Shown here piece after piece: positions 23,537 to 32,408 of a DNA stretch of 38,718 bases. Position numbers and translations under genes: made by a program. Position 1 is the first letter of the stretch. Each line of letters opens with the position of its first letter. The notes beneath the pieces were generated by a model. That model was not told the origin of the DNA. It saw only the letters and a list, made by a program, of their open reading frames with translations, and made no database searches. This DNA comes from Bacteroidota bacterium (GTDB lineage Bacteria > Bacteroidota > Bacteroidia > Cytophagales > Cytophagaceae): NCBI GenBank assembly GCA_023428135.1, contig JAEYZG010000031.1, forward strand, positions 1-38,718, given 5' to 3'.

Positions 23537-24307
23537 ATGAAACAATTGAACTTTTTGTTGATTTTTATTTTCACAATTCAGTTACAAACCGGAATTTGTC
23601 AAACAAATGATAGCATAAACCCTGAGATTACTAAAATCAATGAAATAAAGGATCATCAAAAAAAGAAGTGGTATAAATCAAGAGTCTTTAAAGCCGCTAT
23701 TGCCCCTACAGTTCTTATAGGTCTTGGAGTTGCCACAATACAGAATCATGGTATCTATAGCAGTTATGATGCAAGGAACGATATGCAAAAGTTATTCCCC
23801 TCATTTCGGACAAGGGTTGATGATTATCTGATTTTTGCACCATATGCACAGCTTTTAATATTGAACCTTTTAAAAATCAGATGCCAGAACGATTTTATCA
23901 ATACAGCTATTCTAATTGTGAAGACAGAGCTGATTATGACAGCGATCACGTTTCCACTTAAAAGCATTACTCATATTCAAAGACCAGACAGTTCAGATTT
24001 CAAATCTTGGCCTTCGGGACATACAGCCCAGGCTTTTGCAGCAGCAACAATTGTTCACAAAGAATTCAGATACAAAAGCCAATGGTATGGAGTTGGTGCT
24101 TATACAATAGCTACGGCTGTTGGCTTTTTTCGTATGGCAAACAACAAACATTGGTTGTCCGATGTCCTTGCTGGTGCAGGATTTGGAATTCTTTCAGCTC
24201 AAATAGCATACCTTACCCATCAAAACAGGTGGGGAAGAAAAACTCAATGTCTAATGCCTACTTACTATAATGGTGCTATGGGAGTATCTTATCAGCTTAC
24301 GTTTTAG
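23537..24307 (+). CDS. PAP2 family phosphatase (membrane or periplasmic)
   Basis: About 256 residues from the ATG at 23537. That start is set by a strong Shine-Dalgarno GGAGG eight bases upstream, unusual in this phylum; the in-frame TTG at 23522 overlaps it. A signal peptide (MKQLNFLLIFIFTIQLQTG) comes first. The three PAP2 motifs are complete: KSITHIQRP (KxxxxxxRP), SWPSGHTA (PSGH), and a late R-M-A-N-N-K-H-W-L-S-D (Rx5HxxxD). Several membrane helices surround them. Family members remove phosphate from lipids such as phosphatidic acid or undecaprenyl pyrophosphate. Its TAG stop overlaps the TAA stop of the convergent YihY gene (TTAG). Confidence 0.92.
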   Translation: MKQLNFLLIFIFTIQLQTGICQTNDSINPEITKINEIKDHQKKKWYKSRVFKAAIAPTVLIGLGVATIQNHGIYSSYDARNDMQKLFPSFRTRVDDYLIFAPYAQLLILNLLKIRCQNDFINTAILIVKTELIMTAITFPLKSITHIQRPDSSDFKSWPSGHTAQAFAAATIVHKEFRYKSQWYGVGAYTIATAVGFFRMANNKHWLSDVLAGAGFGILSAQIAYLTHQNRWGRKTQCLMPTYYNGAMGVSYQLTF

Positions 24308-25224
24308 GACTTACTGTATTTTTCCCTATAGAAATCTTCCATCTTCATGGCATATTTGGAATACTTAATGGAATACCCATATTTTTTAGCATAAACATGG
24401 GTAAACTCAGCTCCAAAAAATAAGATGAGTGAAGAATAAGAAACCCAGATCATAATTAATATCAAAGATCCAGCAGCACCATAGGCTGATGCAGGGTTCA
24501 TATGAACAAAATAAAAGCCCATAGCCAGCTTTCCAATAACAAAGAGGAAGGAAGTTAAGGCTGCTCCGAACCATACACTCCCCCAGGCTATTTTTACATC
24601 CGGTAAATATTTATAGATAATAGCAAACAATAAAGTAATGATACCGAATGATACCAGGAAATTTATAATAAAAAACCAGGAAACTATATAATCAGGTAAA
24701 TGCTGATTGAGCCAGGTACTGAATGCATTGAGAGCTGTGGTTATCAATATAAAAGCAAACATCAGCACGCCGATAAAAATAATGATGGCAAAAGAAGTAA
24801 CCCTGCTCATGATATATTTTAATATTCCACTTTTCGGATTAACCCTTACTTCCCACACTTTATTAATTGATTTCTGAAGTGCGATAAATACGCCTGTAGC
24901 TCCAAAAATCAAAGTACCCAAACCAACAAAAGCTGTAAATCTTGAACTTGATTTCAGACTTGCATTAGCAACTATTCCCTGAATAATACTGCCAGCCTCG
25001 TACCCAAGTATTTGGCCAAGTTCAAAAGCAATTTTACCTTCAACCGCATCTTTTCCAAAAATAATTCCAGCAGTATTGATAACAATAAGTAATAAAGCTG
25101 GCAATGATAGAATAGCATAATAAGCAACTGATGCACTCATCTCAAAAGGATCATCTTTTATCCATTCTTTATAGGTTTGTGAAAAAAGATATAAAATATC
25201 TTTGGCAACTTTTTTAAACTTCAT
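24304..25224 (-). CDS. YihY/BrkB family inner-membrane protein
   Basis: A 306-residue polytopic membrane protein of the YihY/BrkB (UPF0761) family, once misnamed RNase BN. The family N-terminus is clear: FSQTYKEWIKDDPFEMSASVAYYAILSLPALLLIVI. Six membrane helices follow, with the loop FGATGVFIALQKSINKVWEV and the late YGAAGSLILIMIWVSYSSLILFFGAEFT, both hallmarks of the family. Length is typical. The function is unknown; transport has been suggested for relatives. It converges on the PAP2 gene with overlapping stop codons, and no terminator hairpin is visible between them. Confidence 0.93.
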   Translation of the reverse strand: MKFKKVAKDILYLFSQTYKEWIKDDPFEMSASVAYYAILSLPALLLIVINTAGIIFGKDAVEGKIAFELGQILGYEAGSIIQGIVANASLKSSSRFTAFVGLGTLIFGATGVFIALQKSINKVWEVRVNPKSGILKYIMSRVTSFAIIIFIGVLMFAFILITTALNAFSTWLNQHLPDYIVSWFFIINFLVSFGIITLLFAIIYKYLPDVKIAWGSVWFGAALTSFLFVIGKLAMGFYFVHMNPASAYGAAGSLILIMIWVSYSSLILFFGAEFTHVYAKKYGYSIKYSKYAMKMEDFYREKYSKS

Positions 25225-25286
25225 CAGGGATTTATTAAAGGCAAGAAAATTAAAAAAAATCTAGCACAAAAATGAACTTATATGAG

Positions 25287-25317
25287 AAGAAAAAGAGTAG
25301 GAAGCTTTTCCTACTCT
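25287..25317 (-). terminator. Terminator of the 25.3-25.8 kb conserved gene
   Basis: A 10-bp stem AGAGTAGGAA (25294-25303) with TTCCTACTCT (25308-25317), loop of four. On the minus strand TTTTTCTTCTC follows. It overlaps the stop codon of the gene. Confidence 0.85.
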
Positions 25318-25796
25318 GTTAATTCTTTCTCCTTCTCTTCTTCGGACAAAACGCTTTCCGCGTCCTTAATATTAATCTCTTTTAGAAGCTCTTCTTCCAA
25401 TATAGAAGCCCAGGTGTTCAGATATAAAATTACATCCTCTCTCTTGTCTCTTTTAAGATAAACATTCTCTCCCATTCTCATCAATATCCTTCTATCTGTA
25501 AGATTTTCCAGATTTGCAAAATCATCCAGAATAAGACCTGCATCAAGCATTATTGCTATGACTTCATCAATTTCATAACCACTTTCTTTTCTGAATAAAC
25601 GAGATAGCATGTCCCAGTCACCGTGCTTCTTTATGCCAAACTTCGTGATTTGCTTTTTATCTAACCCTGTGAGAACCTGAGCCAAATTACCACAGTTGCA
25701 TGATCCAATATCTTTCCAGTTATAGTTGGTTTTACTTCCAATCTGTTTTGCTGCAGTCCTAAGGGCTTCGATTAATCTTAAACTAGGTCTAGCCAT
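25311..25796 (-). CDS. Conserved hypothetical protein (about 161 residues)
   Basis: The ATG at 25796 is chosen because the protein from there on has the composition of a soluble protein (MARPSLRLIEALRTAAKQIG); the 19 residues from the upstream ATG at 25853 are atypical. Visible parts: a basic N-terminus, a short Cys-containing segment WKDIGSCNCGNLAQVLTG, a region with GDWDMLSRLFRKESGYEIDE, and a Glu/Lys-rich C-terminal tail. No membrane segment or known motif. It resembles conserved hypothetical proteins that I believe occur across Bacteroidota, but I cannot name a family. It is transcribed alone between the response regulator and YihY, all on the minus strand. Single-gene terminator at its end. 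Confidence 0.75.
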   Translation of the reverse strand: MARPSLRLIEALRTAAKQIGSKTNYNWKDIGSCNCGNLAQVLTGLDKKQITKFGIKKHGDWDMLSRLFRKESGYEIDEVIAIMLDAGLILDDFANLENLTDRRILMRMGENVYLKRDKREDVILYLNTWASILEEELLKEINIKDAESVLSEEEKEKELTE

Positions 25797-25902
25797 AACT
25801 TTAATGTTTTTAATGGAACATCTTATTATATAAATAAGCATTTTTTGCCTCATTATGTTTCAGTTCAGGCAAACCTTTGTTTGAGAATATATTTGGAAGT
25901 AG

Positions 25903-26316
25903 TTAGTTGGATGAAGTTGCTGGTTTTAAGTTTAATATACTCAGTACTTTCTCTTCTGTAAGGGGCTTAACGAAATAATTGGTTATACCAAACTCTTTCT
26001 TTAATCGCTCTTCATCCCTCGGGTTATTCGATGAAGAAAGAACAACTATTTTTACATTATTTTTATTGTCAAAAATTAATTTATCAAAAGATTCCAGAAA
26101 CTCATATCCATCAATCACAGGCATATTCAGATCTAATAAAATAAGTTCTGGACAAATGCCCTTTTCATCGTAGATGGTAATAAATTTTAATCCATCTATG
26201 CCGTTTTTTACCACTTTGATTTCGCTCGCTACACCCATTCTTTTCAATAAAGTTTCATTGATAAAATTGCTAATCTCATCGTCATCGATTAGCAATATGC
26301 AATTAATTTTTTTCAT
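25903..26316 (-). CDS. Single-domain response regulator
   Basis: A 137-residue CheY-like receiver with no output domain. The acidic pair is D11-D12 (LLIDDDE), the phosphoacceptor is D62 (LILLDLNMP), the Thr/Ser switch lies in VVLSSS (94-96), and the conserved Lys is K117 (YFVKPL). All key residues are in place, so it should accept phosphate from a histidine kinase. Stand-alone receivers of this type are common in Cytophagales and often act in phosphorelays. No kinase gene is nearby, so its partner is unknown. It diverges from the CDF transporter gene. Confidence 0.95.
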   Translation of the reverse strand: MKKINCILLIDDDEISNFINETLLKRMGVASEIKVVKNGIDGLKFITIYDEKGICPELILLDLNMPVIDGYEFLESFDKLIFDNKNNVKIVVLSSSNNPRDEERLKKEFGITNYFVKPLTEEKVLSILNLKPATSSN

Positions 26317-26463
26317 ACAATTTTAAAAAAGTAGTATAAATAATTGTTTTGTGGTTAAAAGGTTTGAAAGATTTATTGATAAAGGCAAATAAAAGTTCCG
26401 CGGCAAGAACAGTTATTAATTACCTTTAAATTCATTTCGTAATTTTAAAGAAAAATACATAGA

Positions 26464-27348
26464 ATGATCGAAGTCTCAAAAAAAACTTCTGTACCAGGTC
26501 AAAAAATCATCATTGGAAGTCTCTTTTCAAACCTTTTTTTGGGTCTTATCAAACTTTTAACGGGTATATTCGGAAATTCTTTCGCACTGATTGCCGACTC
26601 TATTGAATCTTTTTCTGATGTAATAAGCTCGATGATTCTTTTCATAGGATTAAAAGTGTCAGTTAAAGAACGTGATGAAAACCACCCTTACGGACATGGA
26701 AAGGCTGAACCAATTGCATCAATTATTCTTACATTTTTACTTTATGCAGCAGCAATATTTATAATCATAGAAAGCATCCACAACATTCGCACACCTCATA
26801 AAGCTCCTGCTCCATTTACATTGATTTTGCTTGGTGCCATTATATTTGTAAAAGAAATTCTATTCAGATTTGTCAGCAAGGCAGGAGAAACACATCAAAG
26901 CTCAGCAATGAAAGCAGAGGCATGGCACCACAGAAGTGATGCTTTATCTTCCCTGGCTGCCTTCTTTGGTATTACAATTGCCATCATTGGAGGAGAGGGC
27001 TATGAAAGTGCTGATGACTGGGCAGCTCTTGTGGCTTCTGCTCTGGTTATATATAATGCCTGGTCAATTATGAAATCTGCTATGAATGAATTGATGGATG
27101 TTGCCCCTGACCCTTCTGTAGCTGAACAAGTAAAGGACATTGCCAGAAAAGTGCCGGGAGTAGTTCAGCTAGATAAATGTCTTGTAAGAAAAATGGGATT
27201 TGACTTTTATGTGGATCTACATGTAATGGTTAATGGAGACATTTCTGTAAAAGAAGGTCACAAACTTGCACATGATGTTAAGAATCAACTGTTAAAAGAC
27301 CTACCAAAAGTTAAAGACGTGCTTATTCATATTGAACCAGCGGATTAA
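26464..27348 (+). CDS. Cation diffusion facilitator (FieF-like)
   Basis: A 294-residue CDF transporter distinct from the His-tailed one at 15.9 kb. TM1-TM2 contain FALIADSIESFSDVISS with a D-x-x-x-D-type metal site (DSIESFSD), as in FieF-like members; the family signature HPYGHGKAEP follows. The second half of the site is in AEAWHHRSDALSSLAAF (HxxxD). The C-terminal cytoplasmic domain (VPGVVQLDKCLVRKMGFDFYVDLHVMV) is complete. The DxxxD/HxxxD pair is typical of transporters for Fe2+, Zn2+ or Mn2+; the exact ion cannot be told from sequence alone. It stands alone, divergent from the response regulator, followed by an AT-rich repeat and a hairpin. Confidence 0.95.
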   Translation: MIEVSKKTSVPGQKIIIGSLFSNLFLGLIKLLTGIFGNSFALIADSIESFSDVISSMILFIGLKVSVKERDENHPYGHGKAEPIASIILTFLLYAAAIFIIIESIHNIRTPHKAPAPFTLILLGAIIFVKEILFRFVSKAGETHQSSAMKAEAWHHRSDALSSLAAFFGITIAIIGGEGYESADDWAALVASALVIYNAWSIMKSAMNELMDVAPDPSVAEQVKDIARKVPGVVQLDKCLVRKMGFDFYVDLHVMVNGDISVKEGHKLAHDVKNQLLKDLPKVKDVLIHIEPAD

Positions 27349-27349
27349 G

Positions 27350-27408
27350 TTGTAAGTCTTAAGTGAAAAGTTTTTTTTATAACTTATTACATACAACTTA
27401 AAACTAAA
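27350..27408. repeat. AT-rich intergenic repeat (ttataacttatt type)
   Basis: Short units GTAAGTCTTAAGTG, ataacttattac and acaacttaaaac, partly in inverted orientation, start just after the CDF stop codon and run into the hairpin. Same flavour as the runs at 1846-1893 and 10157-10206. Confidence 0.4.
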
Positions 27409-27409
27409 A

Positions 27410-27437
27410 AAAGCCGGCATAGAGGGATGCCGGCTTT
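27410..27437. terminator. G+C-rich hairpin after the CDF transporter gene
   Basis: An 11-bp stem AAAGCCGGCAT (27410-27420) with ATGCCGGCTTT (27427-27437), six-base loop. On the plus strand only three T follow; on the minus strand a run of seven T follows. It can end the CDF transcript weakly. It would work better for an antisense transcript entering from the purB side. Confidence 0.7.
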
Positions 27438-27594
27438 ATAGAGGGTGTTGGTGGGATAAGCCATTGGCTTATTGTATTTCAAAGTAACTTAAAAATTCTG
27501 AAGCAATTCTGAACTTCTCATTCCACACTTAATACTACTAATCAAAACATTACGATAAAAAATTATTATTTTCGGGATAAAAGGTTATTATTTT

Positions 27595-27602
27595 TATCTT
27601 TG
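27595..27602 (+). promoter_or_regulatory. Putative -7 box (TATCTTTG) of purB
   Basis: TAnnTTTG match 17 bases before the purB ATG; TTTTCG about 21 bases upstream is a weak -33 candidate. It implies a very short 5' leader. Confidence 0.5.
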
Positions 27603-27619
27603 CTGTTTATTTTGAAAAA

Positions 27620-28975
27620 ATGGAATTAAACACATTGACAGCGATCTCGCCTATTGATGGCAGATACAGAAATCAGGTTAAAAATCTAGCTCCTTATTAT
27701 TCAGAATTTGGCTTAATCAAATACAGGATTCAAGTGGAAATTGAATATTTTATTGCGCTGGCAGAATTACCCCTTCCAGGGCTTGAATCCTTTAGCAAAA
27801 GCCTGTATCCATCTTTAAGGAACATATATTTAAATTTTACCGAAAAGCAGGCACAGGAAATCAAGGAAATAGAAAAGAAAACCAACCATGATGTCAAAGC
27901 TGTAGAATATTTTATAAAAGCTGCATTTGATAAGTTAAATATTCCTCAATACAGCGAATTCATTCACTTCGGATTAACTTCCCAGGATATCAATAACACC
28001 GCAATTCCAATGTTGCTAAAAGATTCTGTTCAGGAAGAGATTTTACCACTGGTATACCTGCTCCAGAACGCCTTAATTGGAATTGCAAAAGAATGGAAAG
28101 GGATAGCAATGCTTGCCAAAACACACGGTCAACCTGCATCGCCAACTACCCTGGGGAAAGAATTAATGGTTTTTGTTGAAAGAGTTAACAATCAACTTGA
28201 GCTCTTAAAAAACATTCCATATTCAGCCAAATTTGGAGGAGCAACAGGAAACTTTAACGCTCATTTTTCTGCCTATCCGGAAATTGACTGGATAGAATTC
28301 GCTAATGAATTTCTGAACACTCAGTTAGGCTTGCACAGAAGTCAGTTTACTACTCAGATTGAACACTACGATAACCTGGCTGCTCTGTTTGACAATCTGA
28401 AAAGAATCAATACAATTCTGATAGATCTTGACAGAGATATGTGGCAATACATTTCTATGGAATACTTTAAGCAGAAAATAAAGGAAGGCGAAATTGGTTC
28501 TTCTGCTATGCCGCATAAAGTAAACCCTATAGATTTTGAAAATTCTGAAGGTAACCTTGGTATTGCTAATGCCATATTTGAACATCTTTCATCTAAACTG
28601 CCAATATCAAGATTACAAAGAGATTTGACCGATTCAACTGTCCTCAGAAATATTGGGGTGCCTATCACTCATATGTATATTGCTATTAAATCTTTATTAA
28701 AGGGGCTTGAAAAAATTGAGCTAAATAAAGCTGCAATTGATAAAGATCTTGAAAACAACTGGGTCGTTATTGCAGAAGGAATTCAAACAATTTTAAGAAG
28801 AGTAGGATATCCAAAACCTTACGAAGCTTTAAAAGACCTGACCAGACAAAACAAGAAAATAACCCGAGAAATCTTTGAAGCATTTATTGAAACACTTAAC
28901 GTTTCTCCATCAGTAAAGGCCGAATTAAAAACTCTTACTCCATATACCTATACTGGAGTTAAATTTGAATATTAA
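27620..28975 (+). CDS. purB: Adenylosuccinate lyase
   Basis: A 451-residue enzyme of the fumarase/aspartase superfamily. It acts twice in purine synthesis: it splits fumarate from SAICAR to give AICAR, and from adenylosuccinate to give AMP. The N-terminus (LTAISPIDGRYRNQVKNLAPYYSE) is typical of the E. coli-like branch. The flexible signature loop is intact (GSSAMPHKVNPIDFENSEGN, about residues 293-312). The TSQDINNTA and KTHGQPASPTTLGKE segments supply active-site residues. Length is normal. It is transcribed alone, with a terminator downstream. Confidence 0.97.
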   Translation: MELNTLTAISPIDGRYRNQVKNLAPYYSEFGLIKYRIQVEIEYFIALAELPLPGLESFSKSLYPSLRNIYLNFTEKQAQEIKEIEKKTNHDVKAVEYFIKAAFDKLNIPQYSEFIHFGLTSQDINNTAIPMLLKDSVQEEILPLVYLLQNALIGIAKEWKGIAMLAKTHGQPASPTTLGKELMVFVERVNNQLELLKNIPYSAKFGGATGNFNAHFSAYPEIDWIEFANEFLNTQLGLHRSQFTTQIEHYDNLAALFDNLKRINTILIDLDRDMWQYISMEYFKQKIKEGEIGSSAMPHKVNPIDFENSEGNLGIANAIFEHLSSKLPISRLQRDLTDSTVLRNIGVPITHMYIAIKSLLKGLEKIELNKAAIDKDLENNWVVIAEGIQTILRRVGYPKPYEALKDLTRQNKKITREIFEAFIETLNVSPSVKAELKTLTPYTYTGVKFEY

Positions 28976-28981
28976 TATTAT

Positions 28982-29035
28982 AATAAGCTGGTAGAAGCAG
29001 AACACCTACCCTGCCTTTACCAGCTTATTTTTCTT
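28982..29035 (+). terminator. Terminator of purB
   Basis: A perfect 12-bp stem AATAAGCTGGTA (28982-28993) with TACCAGCTTATT (29018-29029), a 24-base loop and a T-rich tail (TTTTCTT). The right arm and tail overlap the 3' codons of the minus-strand glucosidase gene. Confidence 0.8.
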
Positions 29036-31219
29036 AATAAGAATATCTTCATTCTCTACTTTTTTAACCTTTACATCACCGTCTTTGTGTAGTAGATAGA
29101 CATCAATTTCATTATTTAAATTTCGTCTTATCTGAATCACTACTCTTGTATTATTCACCTCTAAATTAGTGATCGTAAGTTCATTAATAAATGAAGGTAA
29201 TGTTGGATTCACAAAATTGATAGTATTTTCTTTTGCATTAATTTCAATTCCCAAAGAAGCTTGTAGCAAAAAATAAACTGAAGTTACTGCCCAGGCCTGA
29301 GGTGAGCAAGCAACAGGATATGCCGTAGGACCTTCGTTCTTTCTTTTTTCAAAGCCACAAAACAACTCAGGTAATCTTTGCAATTCAACAAAAGTAGTTA
29401 CATCAAACATCCCCTTAAGAACCTTGTGTACTTCTTCATAAAAACCATACCTATAGAGCCCATACGCAATCAAAGAATTATCATGAGGCCAGATTGATCC
29501 ATTATGATAAGACATAGGATTATATCTGAATTCGTCAGAAGCAATAGTTCTTATGCCCCAGCCTGAAAACATCTTATCATTGAGAAGTGTACAAGCAAGT
29601 TGTTCTGCATGTTCTTTTTGGGCTATGCCAGAAAAGAGACAGTGACCTGCATTGCTTGATACAACATCACATGGATTCTTTTGCCCATCTAAGGCAATGT
29701 AATAGCACTTTTTCTCTTCTGACCAAAAGGATCTCGCAAACTTTTCCTTTAGTTCATTAGCTTGAAGACTTAGTTCTTCAGCTTTTTCCTCCATTCCGAG
29801 TTCTCTTGCTATCATACTTGCACTTATCTTGGCATCGTATACATATCCTTGTACCTCACATAAAGCAATAGGCCCTTTAGCCAGTTTTCCGTTTGAATAA
29901 AATATGGAATCATGAGAATCTTTCCATCCCTGATTATTGAGTCCGCTTTCAGATTTTTTCTGATATTCAACAAATCCGTCGCCGTCAATATCTCCAAAAT
30001 TATCGATCCATTTCAATGCAGCTTCAATATTAGACCAGATATGCCGAAGAGTTTCAAGGTCATTTGTCCTTTGAAGATAGGCTCCTGCCAACGCCACAAA
30101 AAGTGGGGTTGCATCTATAGTTCCATAGTACAACTTAAATGGAATTTCACCAAGCTCAGCCATTTCTCCACCTCTTTTCTCATGGAAAATCTTACCGGGT
30201 TCTGCATCCTGAAAACTATTCTCGGAATCTGCCTGTGTGGCTGCAAGATACTTTAATACTCCTTTGGTTATATCAGGATTTAACCATAAACATTGCCAGG
30301 CTGTTATAATACCATCCCTGCCGAAAGGTGTACTATACCATGGAATCCCTGCATATGGATATATGCCATATTCAGTATTAGAAATCATAGTGATCAGATC
30401 AGATTTTGATCTGTGCAACCATTCGTTAAACTGTTCATTGGAGCTCAACAATTCGCAGGATTCCTCTTTAACTTTTTCAAGTGTTTTTATAACCTGATTA
30501 TATGCATCTTCATATTTCAGAATCTGTGTTTCTTTTTTCCCAATTTCACAGGCTACTGCAAAAGATATGTAATCACATGCCTTAGGTGCTAATTGAATTT
30601 TATAGAATACTTTTTTACTTTCAATAGAAAAAGGAGCTTCTTCAAATTTTATTCTTGTTTTTCTGGACACATTATCCAAACCTTTATAGCTAAGAATTAT
30701 CTGATCTTCCAGGTATTTAGGAGTAGCTTTTCTTCCCGCTTTTTTTCTTGATAAACCCCTGACCTCAAAAATATCTTTAAAATCTGAGTCAAAACTCAAC
30801 GACAGATTAAATGACAGAGGCTCCATTCCAAAATTGCATAATCGTATTTTCTCATAGCAAACGTTGTTGTATACAAATTTTGCCCGGTGAATATGCAGTG
30901 AACCTTTTTCAGCTATGGAACCATTTTTATTCAAATAGTCAGAATTGGTTAAGTCTACTGTCATCAACTCATTTTCTTCCTTCAAACTTGAACTCAGAAG
31001 TAAAGGTCTGTGCCCTTCAATGAGCATTTCCAGTTTACTTAAAAATCTTGTTCCTTCACAAAATAATCCCTGTGCACCATGCCCTATCGGAAACACATCA
31101 CCATATCGATCAAAGACCCCAAACATATCCTCATGCTTGAGCACCATTATCCTGTCATCGGCCAGAGAGGAAGAAGCAAGAATAAAATATTGATTTTTAT
31201 ACTTGATATAACTTCCCAT
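29006..31219 (-). CDS. Amylo-alpha-1,6-glucosidase / glycogen-debranching-type glycoside hydrolase
   Basis: A 737-residue protein with two parts. Residues about 1-230 form the N-terminal beta domain (glycogen debranching enzyme N-terminal type: FGVFDRYGDVFPIGHGAQGLFCEGTRFLS split across one stretch). The rest is the (alpha/alpha)6-barrel catalytic domain, with YAGIPWYSTPFGRDGIITA, GTIDATPLFVALAGAYL, LNNQGWKDSHDS (acidic catalytic region) and NPMSYHNGSIWPHDNSLIA. No signal peptide, so it probably acts in the cytoplasm on alpha-1,6 branches or short oligosaccharides. Relatives are annotated as debranching enzymes, but the exact substrate is not settled for this bacterial type. The GT4 gene starts just upstream (two-base gap), forming an operon. 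Confidence 0.9.
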   Translation of the reverse strand: MGSYIKYKNQYFILASSSLADDRIMVLKHEDMFGVFDRYGDVFPIGHGAQGLFCEGTRFLSKLEMLIEGHRPLLLSSSLKEENELMTVDLTNSDYLNKNGSIAEKGSLHIHRAKFVYNNVCYEKIRLCNFGMEPLSFNLSLSFDSDFKDIFEVRGLSRKKAGRKATPKYLEDQIILSYKGLDNVSRKTRIKFEEAPFSIESKKVFYKIQLAPKACDYISFAVACEIGKKETQILKYEDAYNQVIKTLEKVKEESCELLSSNEQFNEWLHRSKSDLITMISNTEYGIYPYAGIPWYSTPFGRDGIITAWQCLWLNPDITKGVLKYLAATQADSENSFQDAEPGKIFHEKRGGEMAELGEIPFKLYYGTIDATPLFVALAGAYLQRTNDLETLRHIWSNIEAALKWIDNFGDIDGDGFVEYQKKSESGLNNQGWKDSHDSIFYSNGKLAKGPIALCEVQGYVYDAKISASMIARELGMEEKAEELSLQANELKEKFARSFWSEEKKCYYIALDGQKNPCDVVSSNAGHCLFSGIAQKEHAEQLACTLLNDKMFSGWGIRTIASDEFRYNPMSYHNGSIWPHDNSLIAYGLYRYGFYEEVHKVLKGMFDVTTFVELQRLPELFCGFEKRKNEGPTAYPVACSPQAWAVTSVYFLLQASLGIEINAKENTINFVNPTLPSFINELTITNLEVNNTRVVIQIRRNLNNEIDVYLLHKDGDVKVKKVENEDILIKKNKLVKAG

Positions 31220-31221
31220 GC

Positions 31222-32286
31222 CTAAACATTTTTATATACAAATTTAATATTCGACATACTTTTGGTTTTGATCAACTGGTCATAAACCTCTACATAATCC
31301 CTGGTCATTCTCTCTGCTGAAAATTTATTATCGAAACAAGCACGAACTTTAGCTCTGTCAAGGTTTTTAACATCCTCTATACAACAAAGTGCTTCTTCCA
31401 TACTTTCTACAATTCTTCCGGACACTCCATCTTCTATAATTTCCGGAACACTTCCATTTCTCCAGGCTATTACTGGAGTGCCACAGGCTATAGATTCTAT
31501 CATAACCAGACCAAATGGTTCTGGCCAATCTATCAGAAAAACAAGAGCAATTGCGTTTTCAAGGAATTCCTGCTTTTCTTTTTCACTAACCTCTCCAACA
31601 TATTCCACCAGAGGGTGATTGAGCATTGGTTTTATAGTTGTCTCAAAGTATTCATGATCTTTGGTGTCAACTTTGGCTGCTAGTTTAATTGGAATACCTG
31701 CATCAATGGCCAATTGTATAGCTCTCTCCGGTCTCTTTTCCGGTGAAAATCTTCCTAAAAATGCCAGATATTTACCTTCTCCGTAACTTCCTTTATAAAG
31801 GTTTGAAGGAAGCCCATGATATACGGTTTCTATCCAGTTTGCTTCAGGAAGTGGTTTTCTTTGAAAATCAGAAATAGAAACCACTGGTATTTCTTTGTAT
31901 TCTTTGTATAATGGAATAAGATCAGGCATATCAAGCCTTCCATGCAAAGTGCTGATATGAGGTGTAAGCATTCTCCTTGAAAGTGGGAAATGCAGGTAAT
32001 CAATGTGAAAATGTATTATATCAAAATTATCAACTTCCCTCTGCACCATTTCCATAAGTGTGAAGTGGTGTGCGAGTGGATCCATACTCTCGCTATCCAG
32101 TCTTAAAGCTTTGTTACAGGGAGCTATTAGTTTAGCATTGGTTTCAGAATCTCCTGAAGCAAACAATGTTACCTCATGCCCCTGCTTTACCAATTCCTCT
32201 GTCAGATAAGAAACAATTCTTTCAGTCCCGCCATATAATTTAGGTGGTACGCTTTCAAAAAGCGGACTCACTTGTGCTATCCTCAT
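31222..32286 (-). CDS. Glycosyltransferase family 4
   Basis: A 354-residue GT-B fold enzyme. The N-terminal domain opens MRIAQVSPLFESVPPKLYGG with the glycine-rich acceptor loop. The C-terminal nucleotide-sugar domain contains YLAFLGRFSPEKRPERAI and the EPFGLVMIESIACGTPVIA block with the E-x7-E motif (two Glu, eight apart). No membrane helix. The sugar donor is unknown. It is co-transcribed with the debranching-type glucosidase that follows after two bases. Such pairs suggest making and trimming of an alpha-glucan or related storage sugar. That is inference from position. Confidence 0.92.
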   Translation of the reverse strand: MRIAQVSPLFESVPPKLYGGTERIVSYLTEELVKQGHEVTLFASGDSETNAKLIAPCNKALRLDSESMDPLAHHFTLMEMVQREVDNFDIIHFHIDYLHFPLSRRMLTPHISTLHGRLDMPDLIPLYKEYKEIPVVSISDFQRKPLPEANWIETVYHGLPSNLYKGSYGEGKYLAFLGRFSPEKRPERAIQLAIDAGIPIKLAAKVDTKDHEYFETTIKPMLNHPLVEYVGEVSEKEKQEFLENAIALVFLIDWPEPFGLVMIESIACGTPVIAWRNGSVPEIIEDGVSGRIVESMEEALCCIEDVKNLDRAKVRACFDNKFSAERMTRDYVEVYDQLIKTKSMSNIKFVYKNV

Positions 32287-32408
32287 AGTTTTTTATCATA
32301 ATACTATAAGATTAACCATGGCCCATTTCGAAAGTTTTTCTTTTCAATTTTCTTAGGATAAAGGGCAAAATATCAGCTATCTTTGGAGCTAATTTGGCAT
32401 TAGTTTAA

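Noticed and set aside
15903..27348. Two cation diffusion facilitators as a metal-resistance island
   Set aside because: They are 10 kb apart, belong to different subtypes, and no metal regulator or mobile gene is near either.
29912..31193. Plus-strand frames inside the debranching-type glucosidase gene
   Set aside because: Fully covered by a conserved gene on the other strand; no independent support.
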